Assembly: GCA_034509925.1 (NCBI GenBank)
Contig: CM067531.1
Span: forward strand, 2,348,501-2,412,500
Length of the DNA stretch: 64,000 nt
Direction of reading: 5' to 3'
From: Hirudinaria manillensis
Lineage: Eukaryota > Annelida > Clitellata > Hirudinida > Hirudinidae
The position numbers were made by a program, and so were the translations under genes. Shown piece by piece: positions 12,652 to 29,409 of the stretch (its first letter is position 1; every line of letters starts with the position of its first letter). The notes beneath the pieces are model-generated. The model was not told the origin of the DNA. It did not search any database and saw nothing but the letters and a program-made list of their open reading frames with translations.

Positions 12652-13672
12652 ATTCCACTGGAACGAAGATGTGATAATTCTTCACCGCTGCTTAGTATCA
12701 TATTTCCGATAAATCTACAAAGTTGACCTTAGATGTTTGTTTATTTACCACCTATAGTTTGCACTCTCATTATTTATCAGAGATCTTGAGCCCCAACTTT
12801 CGAAATTACTAATTTTGTTGTTTAAATTTCTGAATTACGTCACGAAGCAACTCAATTCTTTGTTTATCAGTTAAATCAGTTCGATAATGGTGCACCTTTA
12901 AAAATATTTCTATATTTTTAAATTAAAGTAAAATTTAAATAATTATGATTTTAAAATTAATCACCACTTGAAACTTTCATATTTCAACAGCAACTGTTTT
13001 TTTAATCTATCAATATACATATAGATGAATCTCAACAAGGCCCAATATTAACAAGCATTAACAAAAACTGCAATTACAATTAGCCCTTCGTTTGACTACT
13101 TAAGTCTTAAGGGAATATTATGATTTTGAAATGTTTAAAAAGTGAAAGTAAAAAAACAAAATCAGACGAGAGTTTTCGCGTAAAACGGCGATGGAGCAAG
13201 GTTCAAAGTACTCTAAACAATTACAAACGCAAAAACCTTCTTATGGCTTGAAGTAATTAAAAAACCAGCAGTTCTTTTCAAGTAACTGATTTCATCATGA
13301 TAACTAATTTTTTTTGTTAAGAACTTCCCAAGGATTTAAAACTCCAATTTAAAAAATTTATCTGTAAGGTTCCTAGTTGTCTCAGACTAACCTGGGGGAT
13401 CTTTTTATTTTTTCTTCTTAATATTGTCTGTCACGGCCGTTTTAGGGTCCTATGACTAGCTGGGACAATAAATAAATAAAAGAAATAAATAAATAAAATC
13501 TTTACTTCGGTAAAAGCAACGATTAAGTTACTATTATTACAAAATCGAATAAAAAAAATATAAGCCTGTATTGGTAAATAAAAACGAGACCGCAACAAAC
13601 CATAAAAATGCTGTTTTAAAACGCTGCTAGCTCATTACCGAGGATGAAAGCAAAGCTAACATCGACATCACT
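12652..13672. other. Divergent-promoter spacer between gene B (-) and squalene epoxidase 1 (+)
   Basis: About 1 kb separates the start codons of two genes pointing away from each other, so it should hold both promoters. Much of it is repeated at about 16350-17495 upstream of the second squalene epoxidase. No other reading frame is supported. Confidence 0.6.

Positions 13673-13691
<19 letters not shown>
13644..13691 (+). promoter_or_regulatory. Overlapping upstream ORF of squalene epoxidase 1
   Basis: An ATG 29 bp before the main start opens a 15-codon frame out of phase with the enzyme and ends inside its first exon. The same arrangement is kept at 17467 in copy 2. Whether it affects translation is inference. 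Confidence 0.4.
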
Positions 13692-15775
<2,084 letters not shown>

Positions 15776-17495
15776 AAACTATTTCTAAATTCAACTTTTA
15801 TGGCATTAACATTTTGCATGCCCAATATGTTTCTTAGTGTTTTTTTACATAATATTTTTTTAAATTGCAAATGTAAATTAAAATTCACTTTTATTCCTGT
15901 TAATACATGTTTTTCTTCAAAAAAATATGCGTTTATGTATATACGAAATAATTTTATTACTTTGTTAAAAAAAAAATGAATTAATTCTTTTTAAAAAACT
16001 AATTAATTATCTAATATTTATTTTTAATTTGCTTTAGTTACTGTTTAACAACTTATACAATCTTTATTTATTACATGAAAAAGTATAGTAATTCTTGAAT
16101 AAATTGCCATAAAAGTCTTTATTTAACTCTTAGTTCTGCAAAATCAAGCAACCGACCATTCTCGTTGACAAAATGACAGAAAAAATCTGTTTCAGGTGTT
16201 GACATCTAGTGGTTCAGTATCAGAATAGTTTCAATAAGGAACTGCTTGAAAGCAATATGCATAGAGTTATCGTTCTGTGATAGAATCCAGCAATCCGTTA
16301 CAGTATGCAACCAACAATAAGTTTAGAACGCTCCATTCAGGAATCATATTCCACTGGAATGAGGAAGATGTGACAATTCTTCACCGCTGCTTAGTATCAT
16401 ATTTCCGATAAATCTACGAAGTTGACCTTAGATGTTTGTTTCTTTACCACCTATAGTTTGCACTCTCATTATTTATCAGAGATCTTGAGCCCCAACTTTC
16501 GAAATTACTAATTTTGTTGTTTAAATTTCTGAATTACGTCACGAAGCAACTCAATTCTTTGTTTATCAGTTAAATCAGTTCTATAATGGTGCATCTTAAA
16601 AAAATATTCCTATATTTTTAAGTAAAAGTAAAATTTAAATAATTATGATTTTAAAATTAATCACCACTTGAAACTTTCATATTTCAACAGCAACTGTTTT
16701 TTTAATCTATCAATATACACATAGATAAATCCCAACGTGTTTTCAAGAACTAATGGAGATGTAGAGAAATGAACATTAACAAGGCCCAATATTAACAAAA
16801 ACCGTAATTACAATTAGCCCTTCGTTTGACTGCTTCCAAGCATCTGGATGGGAAGTCAAAGGTACTTTTTAGGTACTACTGTCTGTTGCACGCTGTCCTG
16901 GGATGTTCCCTAAGAGGTTGTTGCAGGATGGATTGCAAATGAGTTGAGGAGGGTGCGTTGGAGTACAAATATGTTTTTTACGCAATATTTTGAACATATT
17001 TCACTGTTGGTCAAAAAATTAAAGCAGAATTTGTTGCTGGGGTGTTTATTGCAGAGGGTGCCGATGTTTTAGTGATCTTTGAACTCGTTGGCAAAGGTTT
17101 TAATAAATAAATCACTGCTTAAGTCTTAAGGCAATTTTTTTATTTTGAAATGTTTAAAAAGTTAAAATAAAAAAGGCAAAATTAAAATAAAGTTTTCGGC
17201 GATGCAACAAGGTTCAAAGTACTCTAAACATTTAAAAACTGAAAAACGTTCTTATGGCTTAAAGTGATTAAAAATGTTTCAGGTCTTTTCAAGTAACTGA
17301 TTTCATCAACTTAAATAATTTTTTCTAAGAACTTAACATCTTACAAGAACAACGAAGAAATTAAAATCATTAAGAGAACAAATAAAAAGTAAATCTGTCT
17401 TGATGAAAATACGGGACCACAGCCATATAAAGGCCTTCTTAAAACGCTGCTAGCTTATTGCCTAGGATGAAAGCAAAGCACTCATTGACACCACT
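15776..17495. other. Spacer between the squalene epoxidase copies
   Basis: Holds the 3' end of copy 1, then a relic of gene B exon 1 (16089-16347) and a copy of the gene B upstream region. A segment at about 16740-17110 is absent from the first copy of this spacer. No intact gene is seen apart from the conserved upstream ATG at 17467. Confidence 0.65.
16089..16347 (-). pseudogene. Relic of a CTLD-family exon 1 (gene B type)
   Basis: On the minus strand this starts ATGATTCCTGAATGGAGC like gene B and matches its exon 1 nearly throughout. It has an early stop (CGA TAA where gene B reads through CGA TCG), small deletions in the YCYYSDGEP and MST region, and no downstream exons. It marks the left end of the segment copied together with squalene epoxidase. 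Confidence 0.88.
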
Positions 17496-19643
<2,148 letters not shown>

Positions 19644-20686
19644 AAACTATTTCTAAATTTTTTGCTTTGATTTTTTTGCAATTCTTTTTAATATTTTTTT
19701 TTAAATTAAATTGCAAATGTAGATTACAATTCACTTTAATTCGTGTTATGTACTTTTTATCTTCAAAAATATATGTGTACAAGTCTGGAATTAATGTAAA
19801 TAATTTTATCACTCTACTCAAATAAGTGAAATAATTCTTTTTAATTAACTATTTTATTATCTATTGTATTTTTCGCAACATATTGCGAAATCATGTGGGC
19901 ATCCACTTAAACATTTACATACATAATTGGTTGTGTTACAAAAAATGGATTGTACAAATAATTGCATCATTACCAGCCCTATTATCAACTATCCCCGCTT
20001 TCATTAACAATAGTTTTTTTAAATGAATCACAAATTCATAATTTACAAATTGCTCTTTACATGTTGCTTTTATCTTATCTGTTTAAAGATCAAATTCAAT
20101 TGCAATATTACCCTTTTAATTTGCTTTGCTTAATGTTTGTCAAATCAGACATCACTTAATACATGAAAGTCTTTATCATTTAATTATTTCATGGTTTGTA
20201 AATAAATACTAATTTACCTTTTATTTATTTATATATATAAAATAATTATATATAACGATTTCCAGGTTCAGCCTGAATACGGAAGCATGAGCTTCTTTAA
20301 GACTGGCCATTTGAGTTTATTTGAGATTATTTTCTCTTTTTAATACTTGTTCTAATGCTTTCTACATAACTCCATTTTCGATTCCTTACTTTCTCAATTT
20401 GTAGGAGGTTCCTTTTTACATCTTACTCGTTGCCATAGAAATGGAACTTTCCATAAATATAAAATAATATGGATAACTCAAACGAACTATTTTAATGAAA
20501 TCATTCACAGAGCAACTGGAAAGGTGTAATGATAATTCAACGATATTCAATTTTTTATTTTCAATAAGATAGAATATTTTAAATAATAAACTCCGTTTTA
20601 TTCATCAATAGGTAATAAATGAGGATTGATTGTTTATTTATCAATGTAGCTCATTTGCATTGTGATTTCGCAGAGAGAGAAATTTG
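19644..20686. other. Spacer between squalene epoxidase 2 and gene C (convergent)
   Basis: Two genes converge here, so it should hold both 3' ends. The sequence is AT-rich. No conserved reading frame or repeat family was recognised. Confidence 0.5.
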
Positions 20687-22716
20687 TTAGGCAGAACTTT
20701 TAGCATGAGAAACGTTTTCCGGATCCGAGTCTTGACTCCTAAAGTAAAAGTTGCTTATTTATAATTAATCATCTCTTTGAAAATAATTTCATTACTTAAT
20801 CAGTTAAATAGAACCTCAAATTATTATTATTATTATTGGCACTAGTATTTGATAGGCACAAATATTACATTTTAAAACGCGAAGAAAAAAATGTATGGTC
20901 AACATTGAGAAAGGTCAAGTCTTTAACCACCTCAGCTAAAAGGAAACGACGAGAACACTTGCCAAGAGCAACTAGATTTTACAGATTTTAAAAGACAATA
21001 ATTAGCAGAGAAATTTCCAAAATGGTGATTGCATTGGATATAAATCAGATTTGCTCGTATCAGAAGACCTGAAATAAGAAATCATTGTAGCAGGTAAAGC
21101 GGACAGATTAGTGCCACAAAATAAATACGTTTCTATTTCGTTTACGTCTTAAATAAATAAATAAATTATTTAATTAAATAAATAAATCATTTAATTAAAC
21201 ATTCATTCTTGCTCACCCTGCTGACAAAGAGCAACCAATCGTAATTCCAAGACTCAACACAGAGAACCACCAATAATCTGCACATTTAAAATGACTTTAT
21301 GTTTGCATTGGGTGTTTGTTTTGTTTTTTTTTTTCAATATAGCAGTTTTTATTTAATGTGAATTAACTGCACTCGCATTTATATATTTATTTCTCCGTTT
21401 ATATAGCACTCTCTTATCAAATCGTTTATGGCAGCTCAAGTCGATTTAAGTTCGATTAAAGATTTTAATACACATTGCGAATCAGAAGTCCGGGAAATAA
21501 TATTGCCATTGCAAAACATATAGTTGGGATTCTCTGAGGGAAAACGTACAAATATCCAACTAGTGTTAGTATCGAGATTTTGGGCAAGAGTTAGGACAAG
21601 TCTTTCTTGTGCTTGGTTCCAAACATCCCTTAATCGAAAGCACTTTTTGTGTTACCACTGTTTTGATCTTCGCATTGGATTCGCTTGGCAAGTTAACTCT
21701 TTGAAATCGTCCTTAGCGGTGAAATTTTCTTTTGCAGATTCTTAAATCACACTTTCTGTCAGTACTCAATATTGCAGTCTCGCAATATCGTCGTTAAATT
21801 ATCAATCACTAAATGAGGTACGACACAACTTAATAACTGTGCTAGTCACGAATTTTGAGTTCTCTTTTTAAATCAGTGTTTTCAGACATATTGGGGGGAA
21901 GTGAATTTTCCCCCAACAGCAACATCTCAGATTCCCCTCAAAAGTCTCAAGAGACAAGAGCCATCGAACGTGTGCATATTTTTCTTTATTTAGCAGATAT
22001 TTCTTAAAAATAAAAATCAATTTGAAAAAAAGCCTGTATCATTACTCACCCGTTAGTGCATTTTTGCCCTTTTTGTTAGGAAGAATTTCTGATTGTCTTC
22101 TCGTAATCCTTTCTTCTGTATTGATATTAAAATTAAAATTAAGTTTACAATGGCTAACAAGTGAGAGCATTCGGTTGGAAAAATTGCGATGAAGGTGCAT
22201 AATTTTAGAGAAAATTTAATTAACAGGCAAAATGGCCGGTTACACCAGTTTGGAATCCCTTGTAGTTTATAGTTACGATTGTTGATATTTAGACCAAATA
22301 CAAATCTGCTAATAATCTGCTATAACTCGTCTTAACTTTACTTCTAAAAAGTTTGACAGAAATCTTTATGCTTGGCGAAATTAGATTTGATATACACTGC
22401 AAAGTCAAAATAATAAAAGGTGATGAAGATAATATGTAATTTAAAACGATCGAATAACTGATGAAAAACTAAAGAAACGATGAAAGTTATTTCCAGACAA
22501 ATTATGAATTAAGAGCAAGCATTACATCGAGAAATTTCACAAATTAATATTAACAAATATTATACACATTATTTATTTATTTATTCATTCATTCGTTCGT
22601 TCGTTCGTTCGTTCGTTCGTTCGTTCGTTCGTTCGTTCGTTCGTTCGTTCGTTCGTTCGTTCGTTCATTCATTCATTCATTCATTCATTCATTCATTCAT
22701 TCATTCATTCATTCAT

Positions 22717-22767
<51 letters not shown>

Positions 22768-24642
22768 TTAAACATTTTAGACAATTAATTCCTCAAAAGT
22801 AATAAATCAAAAGTGGAAAAAAGAAGCCTGAAGTAATATGACAATGACAGCCATCACGAACAGAAACAATTCACAGGAGAAATGAATTAAGTCATTCGAG
22901 GCTTAAAATTCATAAATGCATTTGAACGTGCGTGAGGACTTGCTGATTGAGAAACTGAATCGAAGAAAATATGTCAAGATGTTCAAGATATGTCAAGACT
23001 AACATTTTTCAACGACAAAAATTGTAAGCACGTCAAAGGGGCAATATTTTTCCGCTTTTAGCATTCAGTAAGAATGAAGATCCGATGAGCAAATGGTAAA
23101 AACATTATTAGAACAAATAATATTTTAATATCTTCATTTTATTCTACAAATTTGTCAATAAAAATAAAAGATATTCACTGTAGCGGTTCGTCGGCTCTTC
23201 CAAATAAAACCACGGTGGAGTTTGTTTGTCAAGTTTTTTGCCCCTTGGCCTTGACTTTGTGGTTGTGGATGTTTCTTCTGGAACTTCATCATCATCTGGA
23301 GCTATTGTGAAGTAGTTATCATCCTCGGGAAAAGTATCTACAGGATATTCTTTAAAAATGTCGTCATTGAAGCGAGCGAAACGTGGATGTTTGGAAAATA
23401 TGCGAACATCTATGGGACTTGTTGATCTTCGATTATCTTTGGTTGGCTGAAGGAAAACGGGATATTTTCTGTCGACATCTTGTTTCAGACCAAGATGCCG
23501 ATTGTGATGTTTATTGCCAGGTCGTTCGACCTTATCATCGTTCGAGTTGCGATGGACATTGCTTTGAACTGTCGCATACTTTTCAGGATGAACTAGATAA
23601 AAGAAGAAATTAATGATGAACAAATACATAAAAAATAATGTAAAATCTGTTTTCATATCAAATAATTCACTCACCAAGACCGACGCATTTTTCCACGCTC
23701 TTACTGGATCTATCTATTACAAAGTGCATGACAAGTGGGTTGGAGACGTAAATATAGTTTCGTTCCATGAGCAATCCACACTTTTCATTGTCTTTTATGA
23801 TCCAATCGATTCCAACACAAGTTTCATTGGCTTCGCAGAGATCCTGACATGATTTTATATTTTCTGCACTGAATTTCAAAATATTTTTACTATTACCGTT
23901 CTTTTTTCTCTTTAATATCCAGTTTGGTTTGCACTCTGAAATAATAAACGAACAATAAAATTGATTTTGAAGGTTATGTGCTTTATTAAAAAATGTCAAA
24001 GGTGATAAAGATAACTCCCTGCAATTAGTGATAAGGAATTTATAGAGTTGTGATCAAATAACTGACCAACCTGATTTGCAAACCACATAAAAGTTTGCAA
24101 AGTTCTCGGGCCGTAACATGTAAAACAATTGGTCCCCTTTAGTGATAAGGTTATTGTACATTGTGATGTCTGTTATCGGTATTAATAGATTATTAAAACA
24201 TAAAATTAAATTGAATTAAATAGTTGAATATCTATGAATCTATATTGGACTTCCTATCCTCCTTAAGTAAAAACTACTCGCAGAAAAAAGTGGACTGTAA
24301 TGTATTTCATTTACCTTTACCTTGTTGAATCCATTTCCATACTCCATTTTCGTTTATAGCATTCAGAAGAACTTTATGCAATGAATAGTTTGCCATAAAA
24401 GTCTTAACTTTATTTATCTCTCCTACTTCGGCAAAATCAAGCAACCGACCATTCTCGTTGATACTTTGACAGAAAAGATCTGCTTCAGGTGTTGACATGG
24501 CATCTAGCGGTTCACCGTCAGAGTAGTAACAATAAGAAAGAGATTGATCGCAATATGCGTAGAATGACTTTCCTCTTATATGATCCTGTCCGTTACAGTA
24601 AGTAATAAACAGTATGTTTATAACACTCCATATGGGAATCAT
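20687..24642 (-). CDS. Gene C: CTLD-PAN single-pass membrane protein with long stalk
   Basis: Seven exons: 24642-24315, 24169-24071, 23935-23675, 23592-23179, 22115-22050, 21277-21217 and 20738-20687, giving 426 residues in frame. A signal peptide precedes a lectin-like domain nearly identical to that of gene B in exon 1. Exon 2 ends FYVVCKS. The PAN domain has CKPNWILKRKK, CQDLCEANETCVGIDW and CGLLMERNY. The stalk exon (138 residues) is polar and rich in charged residues, Pro and Thr, with EETSTTTKSRPRGKK; a second small basic stalk exon reads RITRRQSEILPNKKGK. The helix is YWWFSVLSLGITIGCSLSA and the tail GSQDSDPENVSHAKSSA. Introns before and after the helix are long (about 0.8-1.1 kb). Exons 5-7 are supported by phase, splice motifs and pattern, less strongly than exons 1-4. 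Confidence 0.75.
22566..22769. repeat. Compound TTCA/TTCG/TTTA tetranucleotide array
   Basis: About 200 bp of four-base repeats in blocks: a few TTTA and TTCA, then about 20 TTCG, about 15 TTCA, then about 17 TTTA. It lies in a gene C intron between exons 4 and 5. Confidence 0.93.
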
Positions 24643-25498
24643 GTTCCGATTGAAGTGCAGAGGTATATAGTCAACAAGGTTAATCCTTCACCGCTATATG
24701 GTCTCATATTTTCGGTAAATGTTGTATGTTATCTTAGATGTCCAATTTATTAACAAAATTTTTTATGCCTTCCATTTTTTTTTTCGGAAATCGCGGTCAG
24801 GAAATATCGAATTGTTAGTAAATATGTTTAAACACTTGAATTACGTCAGAACCATATTGTGTATTCTGTGGAATTTTATTCATTAAGTGATTGGTCGACG
24901 ATTATGTAAGGGTGTTTCAAAGAGCTAATAATCTTTAAAGTTCCATGCGTTTATTAAGATTAGATATTTTTTATATGCCTCTCAACAGCACTATTATCTT
25001 TAAGGTAATTTTTATATCCATGATCAATACTTTAATTCACTTTTATATTAAGTCCCGGCGAGCCCATTAAAGAATTTCATTGCCTCACCCTGAATTCACT
25101 GAAATTAACTGTGTAAACGTTCCCTTACGAATTACAATTCCCACCTTGAGTGGAAGAATTTTTTATGAAAAGCGAAGAAAAGAAATCATCATTCACCGTA
25201 AAAGTTAAAAGGTTAAATTTTGCTTCGCTCTTCCTTCACAATCTCAACCAATTTTAGAAATCAGGCTGACCCCGATTTCGATTCGATGATCAAAATCGTG
25301 GATCTAGTACACTTGACGTAGAACGGTTGATTTCCTTCTATTATAAATTAAATAGTCGTTTGTTTATTGCGATTTTTATTTCTATACGGCAAAAAGTAAG
25401 ATATTTTTTAGAAAGAGAAGAAAGAGTTGGAAATTGTGCTAGCAGTTAGATTTAATTCAAAGTGATGCTGATGTATCAACGCAAATTCATAATTCTGT
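24643..25498. other. Spacer between genes C and D
   Basis: AT-rich, with no coding signal. From about 25340 it enters the duplicated block whose second copy starts near 31677. Confidence 0.55.
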
Positions 25499-27642
25499 CT
25501 ACTCTTCGTCGTCTGAAGAACTCGATTCATTCCTTTTAAAGCAAAAAAAAAATCAAATTACTTAAAACACGAGCGACAATTAAAAGCATTTACGAAAAAA
25601 TGGAACATTTAAAATAATAAGTCAGAAGTAAAAATTGTATTCGGTCGGGCTTCAAAAGTTTCGAAACAAAGAACAAGTGCAATAGTAATAAGTACTATAG
25701 TACCAGAAGTACAGAATAGGAAATATGCCAAAGTAAAACCGTAAGCAAGATGCCCCATACTCGGACCACAGTAAAACCTGAGATGGACCAAAGACGAAGT
25801 AATAGAAGTAAGCCAAAGTTCAACCGGAAGTATTTAGCAATTAGATTTTCGATTTGCGAGTTACAATAATCTGGTAACAATTTCTTTTACAAACAAATGT
25901 AAATATTTTTTTTAATAAATATTTTTTATAAATAAATAAAATCTCACTTTTTAAGCATCTTGAAGGCTAAAAAAACAACTGCTAAGACGATGAGACCTGC
26001 CACCAAATCTGAAGAGTATCAAAAAAAGAACAACAGGGTAAGAGTTGTGTCTTGCGATGGCGAATGTTTATTCGCAATCATAATTAACGTAATTTGGAAC
26101 GGAATTATAATTTAATAAAAGTAATTTAAATATTAATAAAATCAAAGCTTAAGGTTACAGAATTGCCAGGAATCATCCGTGGATGGCATCGTCGGACCTT
26201 CAATTTCTTCAGCGTGAGTATGGATATTTTCATCTATTTGAGAAATTTATTCATGTATGTGGGTAATTTGTTTTTTTTTTTAATATGGAATTTAAAGCTT
26301 TTGTTTGGGATTTTTTGTAGAAATTATTTTATATATTACATTCTTTATATTTTTTGTGCCACTATAGCCTTATATTTTGTAGGAATGAGTATGGGTAATA
26401 CCCATTGGGTTATCACCCTCATGGCAGGGTTAGTTTTTCTCAACAATGTCACTTTGACTTTGATTGCATTTCAGTGAACTCCTATCCTATTCTTAGTTAC
26501 TTGCTAAATTTGTTTTAATATTACAATCTGATGCAAATAAATACTTTCTGCGATAGAGTCTTGCTTAGTAGAAAGTTCGGGACGGTGGTCTGCTGATTAA
26601 GAAGATGTTTTTAGTTATGTAATTTATTATCATTTTAGATTAGAAACTACATTTACATGCACTTAAATTATTCGAATTATTAAATCTAAATTTTGAATAT
26701 AATCGCTAATTTTCTAATTTATTAATTAAAAGTGTAGCTTACAGCTTTTGTTTATTGATTAACCAAGTTCGTTAAAACTAATCGCTCCGATCGCTCTATT
26801 CCCTAAGATCGAAAAACAGTAACTAGGTCAGCCTAGCAGCGTTCTCAAAGATTATATATCGCGCTAGCTACAAAAGCAAATTTATAAATTAACTAATATT
26901 AACTAGTAAGTCGACAAATACCTTTTGTTAACTTGACATTCTCTTTTTCTTTGACAGGTTCAATTAAAAAAAAATTATAAAAATATAAATAAATAAAATT
27001 AAATAATTTACAAAAATTATAAATAAAATTCATCGAAATAATATTGAGACATAAACAGCTCTTAAAGAGTTTGAAGATGTTTCTTCATCGTCGTCATAAA
27101 TATTCAACAAATCATCAATTGGACCAATTAAACTTCATCAACGGTGCCCACCGGTCAGTTACTAAGGAAACAGATGTTTAATTATAATTTATTGCCAATA
27201 GGCTGATTAATAGAAAAATCATTTAATTTTATTTTCATTTTATCTCGTAGAAAAATTAAACATTCAAACCTTCAGTAGTCGTCGTAGATATGTCTGGTTC
27301 TGGGGTCGTCGTGGTCGGAATGGTCACAGGATTATACTTCAGCTCGTCTGCGGTGATTGACATTTTTGTTTTTCAGTTCGAAAAAATTATATGATTCGCA
27401 ACTCAGGAACATAATTTAGGGTAAAGAGGAGGGCAAAGCCCCGCCCCTATCTAATTAGCTATGCTCGCTCGATGGCAGTGGGTAACAAGAAGATAAAAAA
27501 GTCATCATGTTATCGAATGTTTGGCTTGTTTCCCTCCTCTCTGAGAATATGTTAAAGTTTGACTTCCTGTCGCAAGGAATAATATTCATTTGAAGAAACC
27601 ATTTTATGAGCAAAATTTAATAATACTAATAATAACAATAAC

Positions 27643-27684
<42 letters not shown>

Positions 27685-28757
27685 CAACTCTAGACGAACT
27701 CACAATTTCCGAAGCAGGTCGTGATTGCCATTCTGTACCTAGAAATTTTATACAATGTTGCATTGGCCATCGTTATGTACTTCATATCTGATGCTACGTA
27801 TGTGGTGCACTTTTCTCTCCATTCCACTGCTAGGCACGCCTTGGTAAATACACAATGCATCTTGCAAGCCTCCAAATTGGTAACATTGTCTATGGTCATG
27901 ATGTCTTTATTACCAAAAGATTTTCTAGGTGCAGTAACCCAAGTAGGCATACATTCTGAAGAATATATGAAATCCTTGAAATTCAAAATACGTTTACGAA
28001 TTGTAACGTTCAAATTTATTTTATATTTAATTTAATGGAGATTTTGTTAAATCGCTTTTAATTAAATGAGAATCAAGTGTAAGGGTGTAAAAGGGGAACG
28101 CCCATTTCACCAAAAACAAAAAAAAATAAAAATCAAGGATTCTGGATGAAACACCGACATGGATACCGAGATGGATACTTCAGTTATTAATGAAGGTTGG
28201 CATATTTAAAATCTGCAGATATCAAATGTATTAGAAATATTTGCACCTTTCATGCAGACCACATAGTTTGTCGATATTTCTGGTTTTAGTTTCAAGAACA
28301 ACACGTATCCTTCTGGCTGATAATTGGGATGCATTTTTGCTGCTGAAACGATATCATATTACCTTTAATTCGTTAACTGATTGATAAGACATTTAGGAAG
28401 GAATAACTCACCTGTGTTTTTCAATTTCCATCTCCAAGTTCCCGCATGGTTTATAGCGTTTAGAGCGGTATTAAATAAAGAATAGTTGGTCATAAATTCT
28501 TGCAAGATTTCCATGTTGCTGTACTCATCCTCCATATCCACCAACCATCCATCCCTATGAATGTCTTTGCAAACTTCATCGGCCTCACCGCGCATTTTCG
28601 GTTTATACGCTTCACCATCTGAATAATAACAATAGTGATAGGTTTGATTACAGAAGACATAGAAAGAGGTAGTATCTGATTTCAGGCAGCTGACAAATAA
28701 CAAGTTCAACAGTATTTTGACTTTTGCTCTCCTCACAACCCTATTCAAACTATCCAT
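25499..28757 (-). CDS. Gene D: CTLD-PAN single-pass membrane protein with Thr-rich stalk
   Basis: Seven exons: 28757-28412, 28342-28247, 27955-27704, 27347-27270, 26233-26159, 26008-25948 and 25532-25499, giving 313 residues in frame. A basic leader and hydrophobic stretch (ILLNLLFVSCL) precede the lectin-like domain (CNQTYHYCYYSDGE, ADEVCKDIHRDGW, GTWRWKLKN, NYVVCMK). The PAN domain has CMPTWVTAPRK, CKMHCVFTKACLAVEW and CTTYV. Stalk exons are a Thr-rich, mucin-like stretch (IPTTTTPEPDISTTTTE) and an acidic one (GPTMPSTDDSWQF). The helix is LVAGLIVLAVVFLAFKML and the tail KKNESSSSDDEE. It is a near-duplicate of gene E. The acceptor chosen for exon 5 (AAATAG) is preferred because it keeps frame in both copies. 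Confidence 0.8.
27617..27683. repeat. (TAA)n array in a gene D intron
   Basis: About 65 bp of TAA with a few TAACAA changes. The equivalent array in gene E (33591-33838) is almost four times longer. Confidence 0.9.
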
Positions 28758-29409
28758 TTTATTACATAACTAAAAAGGCGTTAACGACACCCTGACGCGT
28801 GTTATCAATTTTTGAATGAGACCAAAATGTTTTCGTGAATTATTTCCTTGAATTTAAATTTACGTCACGCTTTATATTTATCTGATTTACTGTTTCTTCG
28901 ACATTGGTTTTAATCGTGGAATTTTTTTTAATTTCACTGAAAGAAACGATTTGATTATTATTAACTTAGCCATTTAACTTATTTAAGTGGAAAATCTAAT
29001 TCTAAAATTTAGTCTCCACCAAAAAAAAAACAAATTTCACTAACCTATCCTCTATCGGATATTTTTATATAAAATTCACATCTTAAAACGGTCTACCCAA
29101 TCGGGACAAGGAATTTTAACTCAATTAAAATCAAACAACATGCGTTTCTCATTTCTTAGCAAGTTCCAAGGCTAGAAAGCAAATGACCATTACGATTATT
29201 ATATTTCTAAAAGTGACTTCTTTCCACGTTGTTTTTTGTATTTTTGCAGTTTCGAATATACGCCGGTCACTCGTCAATATATCTACACAAGAGATTGAAA
29301 TCATTATCTAATGGCATCAATGTAAGTAATTATCAATTGCGATTAGAAAATATTTTGATACTTTGATAATTAATTCTATTTTAATAGCCTTTCGAAGTTT
29401 AGAAAATGT
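28758..29409. other. Spacer between genes D and F
   Basis: No coding signal. It matches 34905-35959, except that the second copy carries about 405 extra bases at 35336-35740. Confidence 0.6.

Noticed and set aside
26163..26477. Plus-strand open frame of 104 codons, hydrophobic, with AATAAA downstream
   Set aside because: In the duplicated copy (32480-32850) the frame is broken, and part of it is antisense to a gene D/E stalk exon that keeps its frame in both copies. A spliced plus-strand transcript cannot be fully excluded.
27721..28035. Plus-strand frame opposite the gene D PAN exon, also present at 33875-34189
   Set aside because: Its conservation follows from the segmental duplication. 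The minus strand shows the PAN cysteine pattern and proper splice sites.
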